A DNA stretch of 64,000 nucleotides, taken from the NCBI RefSeq assembly GCF_001642475.1, contig NW_019174001.1, positions 1 through 64,000 of the forward strand, in the 5' to 3' direction. A program made the position numbers and the translations under genes. Source of the DNA: Fonsecaea monophora (taxonomy: Eukaryota > Ascomycota > Eurotiomycetes > Chaetothyriales > Herpotrichiellaceae). The notes below the pieces were generated by a model. The model searched no databases. It worked only from the letters and a program-made list of their open reading frames with translations, and had not been told where the DNA came from. Below, in pieces: positions 1 through 9,191 of this stretch (the first letter of the stretch is position 1; each line of letters starts with the position of its first letter).

Positions 1-582
1 TCACGTATCCGTGCTCAGACTCGTTTGGCAGAAAAGTTAGCCTAACTTTTTGATTGGTCAACGCGCGTTAGCGCGCCAACTCAGTGCGCTAGCACCTGTC
101 AACCGCAGGCTGATCCATCTGAGACAAGCAAACACCAACAACACCTCACACTATGACACCTGGTTGACCAACCCGCCAACATTCATTCAATTGATACATT
201 TCATCACGGTGATGAAATCCCGGAAATCTCATTTTTGTAGTCATCAACATTCCTCCGTCACTGCATCTACCCTGGTAGGTAGATACGTGGCTCACTATAT
301 ACTGACTGCCTCCACAAAAACCGCTCACAAGCTAAGGAGAAACAACAAAGCGAATGTCCATCTCAAACCCCCCATTATCTAGATGATCATATACACATCC
401 TCTTGCGACTCTCTTCTGCTTCCAGCCGAGCTCTGTGCCGAAGCATCTCCCAGTCAACATACCCGACCAACTCCCAAACTCGCCAGGACTCCAGACATGT
501 CTGAAGGAAATACATCACCCTTTCGTTCTTCCCCCCAAATCTGAGGTTTCAGTGGAAAAGAAGCTGCTGAGTTTTCGTGGTC
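1..582. other. Left-edge gap, 3' flank of the methyltransferase gene
   Basis: No convincing gene. Short open frames on both strands show no recognisable domain. The right part should hold the 3' UTR of the minus-strand methyltransferase gene that ends at 583. Confidence 0.5.
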
Positions 583-3500
583 TCATTCTTGAATCACCAT
601 AGGAATCAGTCCCATCTCCATAGACTCGTCAATCGGACTCAAGTCGGCCATATCTTCAACCGCCACCGTGATCTCGGCCCTTTCAACCCGCTTGGATTTG
701 TGTGGCCTCGGTTTCCTCGCCCATCCGATCAACACTTTCCACCCGGAACCGTGCTCCTTGCCTTCTTTGATCACCTCGTCCACGCCCTCGAGCCACCGGC
801 TCTGTTCCCTTCCCGACTCTGCCCGCACCTTGACCAACCACTCCTCCCACATGCGAGCCCCGAGGAGGCCAGTGAGGTCTGCGACATCCTGTGTACTGCC
901 CACGGGACCTTGCACGGCCTCTACGTCCATGTATTGCCTGACGATCTTGCTGATGGTCGACACTTCACTGATTGGCCGCGGCGCGGGGACAAACGGCTTG
1001 CCCCCTTGTCGCCATGACTGCCAGCCTCCACTGTATCCGTAGGGTTGCTCTTCTGTCTCCTTGGGCGGCCTTCGCCCCATCGGCATGAACATCCAAGCTC
1101 GTTTGACGCCGACGAAGCCTTCTTTCTTCAGGCGTCGGAGCCAACTTCGAGCGGCTTCGCGTTCATACCCGCGCCGGTGCAATTCAAACCCGAATTCCAC
1201 CGACATGGTCTCCGCCCGGGGCCCTGCGTGTGCAATGGTCGAATCCATGATCATGTAGTCGAGGTACCCACCTGGTTTCAGCACCCGCATACACTCCCGA
1301 AGCGTCAGATCCCACTCGTCAATCTCAGGCACCCCCGGTACAGGATTGTTCTTGAGAAGGACGTGCAGTGACCGCGCCGAGATGACATCGAAGTGTCCGC
1401 CGCGGAAAGGTAGCTGCCAGAGGTGTGGGACGGAGATAGTGCGGTGGTTTGCTGGAGCTTCAGGTTTCGCCATGGCCGGTGGCCGTTGAGACCGTGCCTG
1501 TTCCTTGGTGATGACAGTGTAGATTTTGACATTTGGCCACTCCAGAGCTGCGTTCCAGGCCCATGACGCCGAAGCGGTACCGCCAATGTCGAGAATGCGG
1601 AGTCGTCTGCTTCCCACGCACGCAGGATCATCTAAAGGAACAGTGGCTTTGGTTTTCAACCTTTGACAGGCAGCCGCAGATGCAAGCAAACGGCCGTGGA
1701 ACATGGCTCTTAGGGCGTCAATCTGCCAGTTCGACGGCTCGATCGATGCAAGGGCAAGCTGTTCCCGTTCGGCCGTCTGATAGGCGATTTGTTCGACGGT
1801 ACGCTCGAACACGCCCGTCTGTCGAGGATTTTGGCTGAACGGACCAGAATACTTTGGACGTGCTGGGTCGACCAATGTGTGCTGGCCGAGGAGGTTCTTG
1901 ATGTGCTTTTCCGGAAGAGCAATCCGGAGAGCCTGGATCGCGTCAAGGCGAGATGTCGAGTGGATGAATGCATCCCGACGTTTACGGACAGCGACGAGAT
2001 GCTGGAACGCTGCGAGAAAGATGGGTTCCTTTGTTTCGGCTTCGCTGTCGGGACTGCCCTTCTCTGGCCAGGTCTCCACCTCCACCACCACTGACGTGTC
2101 TATCGTGGCTTTCTCCGCGAACATTACGGTACGACGGACGCCCTGGACGGCCTTGATGTCCTTGCCATCGGGAGGTTCGGCTTTGTCGGAGAGCCGCTCG
2201 TTAGGGTCAGAGTCCAGGATCGCGGACAAGTAGCCCGTTTGGGCGGCGAGCCAGGATCCCGTCCGGTCGAGATTCTGGCCGGCCGTCTTTTTCAGTTCGT
2301 CGTAGTACTTTTCGTCGTATTCATAGTTTACGGTCACCACTTCAGATGCCTTAGAGGGGCTTCCAGCACCAACAACAGTGGCAGGGCCGTAGAGATCGTC
2401 ATCCTCGGACTGGGACTGCTGGCTCTTACGTTTCCCCACCACCGCCAGATCAAAGGTGGCCTGCTTCGCGGTCGGCGGGCCTTCGGTCATATTTGTGTCG
2501 TCGACCGTTAGAACCGTCTCGACGACGTTGTCCTTTGACCGACCCTCCCATGGCCGATTGTAAAACATCTCTGCGGTGGCAGTACTGGGCACGCTCGGTG
2601 CCTTGGACTTGGAAATGCACCAGGTATGTCGCGAACCATTCTGCAGGGAAGAAAAGAAGCCGCCCGGTGAAGGGATACTCAACTGCGAAAAGCTGTAGTC
2701 GGAGATGGGGGTCTCGCCGTCGGCGCTGCGTGGTCGACTGATGGGCTCCGGGTCAATGCGCTCGCGCATTTCCTGTCGTCGACCCCCAGACCTCTTGGAC
2801 GGGCGAGAGCTGCCAGAACTGCTCGACCCGTCGTCCCTGCTTTTCTGGCTCGCGAGCAGTTGGAGGAGCTGCAGAGCCTCGGGCGGCAGTCTCACGCCCA
2901 CGTCGGAGCCATTGGACGGCGGCTTGTCCTCGAACTTCTTGAGCTCATCGATCGTGGGCATCAGAGGCGACAGGTCCTGCGGGGTGGCCCCCGGCACCGT
3001 CGGGAAACTGACAATCATCTCGGTGAATGCCGCCGGCGACGCGAGATTGCCGAAGGAATTGTTGTCCGAGTGCGCCTCCGCCGGTGACAGAATCACGCTG
3101 TGGCCATTATCAAGAGCAATCTCGAGAGGCTGGGACTCGAGATTGCTAGGCGGCGGACCTCCCCAGGTGTCGCCCTCCACGACCTCGAGTTGTCTCATGT
3201 CCGGCGTGACGGGAGCGCTGGTCTCGGCGTTGCACGGTGAATCCGAGATCGAACTGTTGCTGTCCCCGAGCGACGGCGGGGCATTAATCGCTGGGACATC
3301 TCTGGGAAGCGCCGACAGTGCCCTGGGCGACAGCCGGATTTTCGTGGCAGGAGACATGCCAAAAGTGATCTCCTTGATCGGACTCGCGTCCATCGAGCCC
3401 CAAGAGTCTCTGGGTATGATCAGAGCAGGGTAGCGGTTGCGGCTGGATTTATCGCTGGCAAAGCTGTTGCGACTGGATCCCGAGGCAAAGCTGGTCGGGT

Positions 3501-3888
3501 CGCTGGCCAAAGACGGGCAGTCATCACTGAAGACCGTGCCTGAGTCGCTACCCACCAGAGAGCTTCGGGCCGAGTCTCGTCGACAGCCTGAGCCAGCGCT
3601 GCTGGAAGGGGAGGGTTCACAGGAAGAAATGGGCGAGGACGGAAAGGTCGATTTGGCGAGTGAGCTCTTGCGGGCACCGGTTGTAAAGAGAGCCGGATTC
3701 CATGCTGCAGGACGGCCGATGACTGTCGAATCACTTCCATCCCCCTCACTGTCGCTTTTCACCCCTTGGCTTGCGTCTTCCTTTTCCTCGAGAATGGTAT
3801 TAAGCTGCCGACCACGGCCCAGCCGCGGTGGAGATTGGTAGGTGGTCGATGGTAAGAGGCTCATGCTTGTAAAGAACCAGCCTTTCAC
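583..3888 (-). CDS. Large protein with C-terminal SAM-dependent methyltransferase domain
   Basis: A single uninterrupted frame of 1,101 codons. About the first 600 residues are rich in Ser, Pro, Gly and acidic residues and look disordered. The C-terminal third carries a class I (type 11-like) methyltransferase fold: motif I LDIGG near residue 765, an acidic-strand motif FDVISARS near 830, and a post-motif RVLKPGGYLD near 865, the usual order for SAM binding. Met9 (start at 3864, MSLLPSTTYQ) is an equally good start. Fungi often have such regulator-like proteins with a methyltransferase core and a long low-complexity head; the substrate is unknown. LaeA and UMTA-type proteins are relatives of the fold only, and at 300-400 residues are far shorter. 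Assignment of the fold is strong, of the function weak. Confidence 0.85.
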   Translation of the reverse strand: MKGWFFTSMSLLPSTTYQSPPRLGRGRQLNTILEEKEDASQGVKSDSEGDGSDSTVIGRPAAWNPALFTTGARKSSLAKSTFPSSPISSCEPSPSSSAGSGCRRDSARSSLVGSDSGTVFSDDCPSLASDPTSFASGSSRNSFASDKSSRNRYPALIIPRDSWGSMDASPIKEITFGMSPATKIRLSPRALSALPRDVPAINAPPSLGDSNSSISDSPCNAETSAPVTPDMRQLEVVEGDTWGGPPPSNLESQPLEIALDNGHSVILSPAEAHSDNNSFGNLASPAAFTEMIVSFPTVPGATPQDLSPLMPTIDELKKFEDKPPSNGSDVGVRLPPEALQLLQLLASQKSRDDGSSSSGSSRPSKRSGGRRQEMRERIDPEPISRPRSADGETPISDYSFSQLSIPSPGGFFSSLQNGSRHTWCISKSKAPSVPSTATAEMFYNRPWEGRSKDNVVETVLTVDDTNMTEGPPTAKQATFDLAVVGKRKSQQSQSEDDDLYGPATVVGAGSPSKASEVVTVNYEYDEKYYDELKKTAGQNLDRTGSWLAAQTGYLSAILDSDPNERLSDKAEPPDGKDIKAVQGVRRTVMFAEKATIDTSVVVEVETWPEKGSPDSEAETKEPIFLAAFQHLVAVRKRRDAFIHSTSRLDAIQALRIALPEKHIKNLLGQHTLVDPARPKYSGPFSQNPRQTGVFERTVEQIAYQTAEREQLALASIEPSNWQIDALRAMFHGRLLASAAACQRLKTKATVPLDDPACVGSRRLRILDIGGTASASWAWNAALEWPNVKIYTVITKEQARSQRPPAMAKPEAPANHRTISVPHLWQLPFRGGHFDVISARSLHVLLKNNPVPGVPEIDEWDLTLRECMRVLKPGGYLDYMIMDSTIAHAGPRAETMSVEFGFELHRRGYEREAARSWLRRLKKEGFVGVKRAWMFMPMGRRPPKETEEQPYGYSGGWQSWRQGGKPFVPAPRPISEVSTISKIVRQYMDVEAVQGPVGSTQDVADLTGLLGARMWEEWLVKVRAESGREQSRWLEGVDEVIKEGKEHGSGWKVLIGWARKPRPHKSKRVERAEITVAVEDMADLSPIDESMEMGLIPMVIQE

Positions 3889-5641
3889 AAGTCTATTTAC
3901 TATTGTCGGTCGATCGATCGGGGTCGTGGTACATTCGTGTCAAACGCCCATCGGCTTTGTCCGCGCCCGCTCAGCGAAAAAAAAGGGTGAGATCTTGGTT
4001 GTCTGGGTGTGGTCGAAGAAACTACTGTGTATTATTAATAGCGGTAAAACGGGCGCCGGTCAACGGTCGCGCGTTGGATTTATGGGCGTTCCAGGTTTTG
4101 TTGAAGAATTTGGCTAACGAGAGAAAGCTGACGGCGACCAGCGAACTTCAGCGGCGACGAGGTTTCGGAGGGGAAAATAAGGTGAGGAGGGGAAGGTAGG
4201 AAAGGAAGGTACAAAGGAAAAGAGAAGAGCTACTTGGTGGTGGTAAAGAGAGAGCGGTGCAAGCGCCTGTGAGGACGGGCATTGGCGTCTCGCTCGAGGC
4301 CCTGTGGGAAAATTGATGCGGAAGTGTGGCAATGTCACGCACTCTTTTACAGATTGGGACATGGACATATCGACCCGGTGTCGATTGGTTCTGGCCGCCG
4401 TGCACGAGGCCGACAAGCCAGAAAGGGCATAGCCGGGGTGTTTGGGGAAGACGTGCAGGCCAATACCACGGCACAGAGAGGCTGCAGCCAGCGAGACGCG
4501 CAGGAAAATAGCATCAAAGGCGGAGATCGATAGTGCTGAGACGTGTTGGCAGGACGTTGGAGGTTGAAGGTGGACGACGACACATGGTTGGTAGAGGCAG
4601 CATTTCCTGCAGAATGAGGGGAACAACCATGATTGGCTACACGAAGCTAGAGTGGGTCTAGACTGGGCGGTTACAGACGGCGCTATACCCAAAGCAGATC
4701 CCTTCTATTTATGGCACTTTTTAATTCATCGAGATGCCCCGTGGGAAGCCCATTTTGCCCAAGAACGGTTCTTGATGGATCCTGAAGAAACCGGGATCCT
4801 GGGATCTGGGTTGCCAAGTCAATGATTCTCCAGGGAATCAATTTTGACTTCTTCCCAGTTTAACCCCATCCACCACGGGCCTGCTTCTGGGCCAACGGTC
4901 CTTCAAGCCTTATTCCGACAATCATAACACACCTCGTGTATGAGGCTGAGGTCGTAGTATGCAGTTTAATCCCCAAGCCATCCGGGAGGGAATGGCGAAT
5001 GAGTTATGTCATTGCTTGTACATGGTTACCCCTCGCCCAGCTCGATCCTTTCATCTCGCGGACAGCGCCACACAGACACAATACTGTGATTCCGGGCGTA
5101 ACGCCGTTTTGTGAGATCCAGGAAAGTACAACCCGTCTGGAAACAGAAAACGTGGCCCGTGATCGGCCCATCACGGTGGCGAGACTTGCTGGGTATGTCG
5201 CCATCTTCCTTGCGTCCCCGTCAGGAGATCCTGGATAAGACCAGAGGTCTAGAAGGTTAATTTGGGATACCATTATTTGATCTGGTTTGGTAGCCTCTTT
5301 CCTTGAAAGCAACTGTCTCAGACTAACAGAGGGGATTCATATCATCAAGCTCGGCCCAATTACAACATAGTCAAGGAGAAACTGATTGCACAGGGTCACT
5401 ACGTTACCACCGAGAGACATGTCACATTTGGCTAACGAAAGAGGAACAGATGGTCACAGTGACCGAGGATGGTGGCGAGAGCCTTCCAAGTATGTGTTCA
5501 TAGAGTGTCCCAGAGTCTTTGACTCTGGGCTATTGAAGGGCGGGCTGTGTGTCTTCGGGGCCACCCCTGAAGTGGTCCAGGTGGGTACCCCCGTCCAATG
5601 AGTGACACTCCTTAATCAGCTTGACGACAATCCATCTTCCT
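3889..5641. other. Intergenic region upstream of the methyltransferase gene
   Basis: About 1.75 kb with no supported gene. The part at 4100-4700 is pyrimidine-rich on the minus strand and probably holds promoter and 5' UTR of the methyltransferase gene. A 192-codon minus frame there has Cys/Ser/Pro-rich, non-protein-like composition and was left out. Confidence 0.5.
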
Positions 5642-6716
5642 CTATCCAAGTGCTTTCAATACGGCGGTACTGTTGGCTACAAATCCTGCAAAACCTGTCA
5701 GCTTCCATTCAACCCAACGTTCGAGGATGGGGGACCTACCATATCCATCAGCATTGTACCGGCACATCTGTTGGGCGAAAGGTGGGCTTGTTGTCTGAGA
5801 GAGATCGTCGACGTAGATCACATCATAGCCTATCCATGGTCAAATGCTTTGGCTCTGAATCAGAGGCACGAAGAGAGGTTTTCAATCTTTTCTTACCCTT
5901 GAAGAAGGCATCCACCAAGGTGGACCAGACGCACTGATCGGCATTGACGCCGCCGAAGAACAGCGTCGACACTTCGTTTTCTTGGAGCCAGAGGCCGAAG
6001 GGCGTCTGTGGTCCCCACAGCCCGGACAGACGGTTCTTGTTGAAGACCAAATCGGTACCGGCTGCGACGCCTTCGTCCTTCATGGTTCCCAGCACGCCGT
6101 ATGGCTCGGCGTTCCAAGATCCGCGCATCAGCAGGCGGCCAACCTCAATCGTCGTGCCATTCTCCTTGATGGTGCCCATGTCGCTGCCGAAGGTGTCGTT
6201 GGCGAGATCTGAGCCGCCGCTGAAGGAAGACTTGAACGACGGGGGGATCGTCAGCAGGTCGTACTCGGTGAGTCCCCAGTTCACCCAGAGGATCTTCATG
6301 TCGTGCTTGCGGAACCCGTTGATCATGTTGACGGTTGGCTGGACGGCACCACGGCCATTCTTCGCGCCGGGGGACAGATCAGGGTGAAGGAAGAAGTTTT
6401 GCATGTCGATGATGACCAGGCCGGTGCGGTTTGGCTCGATCTTGATGGAAGCCCGGTCGCCCATCATCGGCAACACCTTTGGCGACGTGACCGGAGAGCG
6501 GTCGCTGCGGGTCAGGTCAAAGGTTCCATTGGGCAACTTTTTCCAGTAGTTGTAGTAGCTCCCCAGGGTGGATGTGGCTTGTTCGAAGCCGTCGCCGACC
6601 AAGGCGTATGCCTGACGCTCCTCCAACGCAGCCGGGCTGGCCGCACTCAAAGAGCTAGCGACGAGAGCAGAGACAAGCAAGTGCAAGGGAGAGATGATCA
6701 TTTTTGCGATACCCAT
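5642..6716 (-). CDS. Secreted isochorismatase-family cysteine hydrolase
   Basis: Spliced model complement(5642..5694, 5740..5829, 5897..6716), 320 residues. The start chosen (MGIAKMIIS) gives a clean signal peptide ending near ASSLSA, followed by LEERQ that may be a processing site; an upstream Met at 6782 would bury the signal. The isochorismatase-like core shows the expected catalytic triad: Asp104 in VIIDMQNFF, Lys227 in FNKNRLSG and Cys262 in NADQCVW. After FFKG a 67-base intron (5830-5896) restores YDVIYVDDL, and a 45-base intron (5695-5739) leads to a short last exon ending VLKALG. Family members hydrolyse isochorismate, nicotinamide or other amides through the cysteine. The secretion signal suggests an extracellular substrate, possibly of host or soil origin, which is inference. 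The next gene rightwards is divergent. Confidence 0.85.
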
Positions 6717-7908
6717 ATTGAAAAAGACCTCGGCAAGGCTGGATAACGAAGTTACTCGGGTACTATCCAAACAATATGCCACGAAAAAGCAACCACTCCA
6801 TCTTCGATGAGCTTTATACCTTTACAATTTCCATCATCTGGCTCAATCTCTACTGCGGCAGTTGAATGCCGAACGACGCAGCGGAGATGTGCATTTCTTT
6901 CAACGTTATTTACCCAGCATGAAGCCTTGGGACAAGACGAGAGAGAGATATGGCTATAGCCCAAATAGGAAGGCCGAGACACTTTGATAAGCAACCCGCC
7001 AGATTGTCGACAAAGCATATGTACATAATACATTTATTTTATTACTCCAAGATCTCAAGGGGGAACAACATATTTCCCTCCCCCGCACGAGTTCCAACCC
7101 AACCACAAAGGCACACTCATCCCTTATCTTTGGCCTAGCTAAGTCAGTCCTCGTATTGAAATTGTGCTCTGGGTAATTCGAGGCAGAACGAGGTTTGATG
7201 AGTCAAGAATCTTGGCCAGCTTTCGCCTCTTCCCGAGAAACCCGAGACAGGAAAGAGAGAGTCGTTTGAAAAAGCGCGGATCTCCATCTAGAGAAATGCT
7301 GAGTGTGAAAGGGCAAACGGCTGGTCGGGACATGGTCCATCTACGCTGTTTTGGCGAAAATGACATTTCTCGGGTCCGTGGTGTGAGTTATGTATGTATG
7401 TGTGATGCCCGTGATGGTGCTCCGAAGGGATGTGACGGATATCCCGATCGACATATCAGAGCCCGGTCACTCGCTGGCCACCTTGGCACGTTTGGACATG
7501 GAAAAGAAGCCTTCCCCGATCTAGCTGAGTAGTGCTTGATGGCGACGAGGTGGTGGTGGTGGTTGTGGTGGTGACGCCATCACGAAGAGAAAAATGGTAG
7601 GAACAAACACCAGAGTGATATTGAATCTCGACTGCACGTGGGAGGGCAAAAGTTTATCAGTCGAATTCCACATTGTCTGTGAAGCCTTTTGGTCAGAATG
7701 GGTGGTGAGCGGCAGAATTCAATACCAGACAGACCCGTGTCCCTCACAACTGCTTCACCCACTGTCTTTCACTACCGCAATGATGATGACGAGTAGCTAC
7801 CAGTCATCAGCTTCTCGTCTCCTACATATTTCATCAGACACTTCTTCTCCCTACTAGACTGGGTCCCTCTTTCAACCAGAGCTACACCATCAAGTTGAAC
7901 CGTACACG
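6717..7908. other. Divergent intergenic region
   Basis: A 1.2 kb stretch between the divergently transcribed isochorismatase-fold gene (-) and the EF-hand gene (+), both encoding secreted proteins; it must contain both promoters. A GGT-rich microsatellite lies at 7550-7572. No further coding sequence is supported. Confidence 0.5.
7550..7572. repeat. GGT trinucleotide microsatellite
   Basis: Imperfect run of GGT units in the divergent intergenic region, interrupted once by TTGT. Simple-sequence repeat with no evident function. Confidence 0.8.
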
Positions 7909-8688
7909 ATGATTTTACATACTATCCTTTCGGTGTTGCTCATCCTGCTTCTCCCTGCCGCGTCCGCTAAATGTTGTCGGGAGGATATAGGAGGTGACTG
8001 TGGTGATAATTCGCTGGGAACCCCCTGCTGCGGATACAAACCGTGCAACGCCTTTTGTTGTTCTTGTAAAGGAGGTAAGCAACTTCTCGCAACCTTGGTG
8101 CAACCTTTACCCTGGGCCAGTCTATACCACTTGACCCATCTGACACAACACGATGCATGCATGACTGACACGTTTCCTTCAGTTTCGGTCATCCGGGAGA
8201 TCATCGACCAAGGCGACATGGAATGGACATCCATCATCACTGCTCCCTACGACTGGGAGCACTCGACTTTTGAACAGTGGACCTGCCGTGCCAGCCACAT
8301 CACAACGTGGTATCCACCTCCAACGAAACGCGCCCTTCCTGAAGATTCGGCTACAACAATATTCAGCTCCAGCCAGCCTCTGGCCACAGTCACAAAGAAG
8401 CCTCAGCCGACCTTGACGCCTGCACTCCGACACGCCACGCGAGACCAGGAAGCACTCGCCGAGTTGGAGGCGACATTCGACTCTGTGAGCAAGGGTAAAA
8501 AGAGTAATGGCACAAGCGTCATCACCCTGGACCAGTACTTAGGCTTCTTCAATGTTGCGGATGATGGAACAGAGACTGATTTTGGCAAACATGTCGAAGC
8601 CAAGTTTCGAGCTCATGACAGGGACGGTGATGGTTTACTGACGTTGGAGGAGGCGCAGCTACTCTGTGATTCTGATGAATGCTATTGA
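7909..8688 (+). CDS. Small secreted Cys-rich protein with C-terminal EF-hand
   Basis: Spliced model join(7909..8074, 8183..8688), 223 residues. A hydrophobic signal peptide ends at PAASA, followed by a segment of about 35 residues with nine cysteines (KCCRED, TPCCGYKPCNAFCCSC), presumably a disulphide-knotted module. The C-terminus has a canonical EF-hand loop DRDGDGLLTLEE with Asp at positions 1, 3 and 5, Gly at 6 and Glu at 12; about 45 residues before it lies a degenerate partner hand. The intron 8075-8182 has a GTAAGC donor and a GACTGAC branch site, but is 108 bases long, divisible by three and free of in-frame stops, so retention would add 36 residues. Probably an extracellular calcium-binding protein of a fungal family combining a CGYxPCN-type cysteine motif with EF-hands. 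Whether it acts at the wall or as an effector is unknown. Confidence 0.8.
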   Translation: MILHTILSVLLILLLPAASAKCCREDIGGDCGDNSLGTPCCGYKPCNAFCCSCKGGKQLLATLVQPLPWASLYHLTHLTQHDACMTDTFPSVSVIREIIDQGDMEWTSIITAPYDWEHSTFEQWTCRASHITTWYPPPTKRALPEDSATTIFSSSQPLATVTKKPQPTLTPALRHATRDQEALAELEATFDSVSKGKKSNGTSVITLDQYLGFFNVADDGTETDFGKHVEAKFRAHDRDGDGLLTLEEAQLLCDSDECY

Positions 8689-9191
8689 ATTCGAGCCCAG
8701 AGCACGGTCTCTCTGAGCAGCGCCTACCGAGTCTCGTCCTTTCATTACTCAGGCATTTGTTGTTGGTTGGGAGACAAACAGGAGAGAGCAAGGCTGCACT
8801 GGAAAGATGATTGATTATTGGTCAGCCTCGCCGAGAGATCGGAATATCAGTTGATCCGTCGGGCACCAATGCCAAGCACAAGCACGTGCATCGTTACCCC
8901 AAGCTTCATCTTCAACTTCTTTGGAGCCGGTCACCAGAGCGACACGAGCAATGACAAGTCATCCTCGAAGCAGCTACCTGGAACATTTTCTCTGTTTGGA
9001 ATGAAGTCATGCCAGGTGTATATGTTTCTTCCCGTAGTTTCCTTTTGATCATCTTCAGTGACATTTTCCCTTCCTCATCTCTGTCAATTCTACTAACTTT
9101 TCTCCTTAATGCCTTGGCTCTCTTAGCTAACTTTCAGTCCTCCATCTTAGCATTTTCCTCTGCTCTTTGTAGACGTCCTCGTCAATTGGTC
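8689..9191. other. Intergenic region before DCL2
   Basis: About 500 bases between two plus-strand genes; presumably 3' UTR of the EF-hand gene and promoter of DCL2. Nothing specific is recognised. Confidence 0.5.

Noticed and set aside
2705..3433. Plus-strand frame of 242 codons
   Set aside because: Antisense shadow of the methyltransferase gene's low-complexity region.
4114..4692. Minus-strand frame of 192 codons
   Set aside because: Cys/Ser/Pro-heavy composition without domain; it lies in the leader region of the methyltransferase gene.
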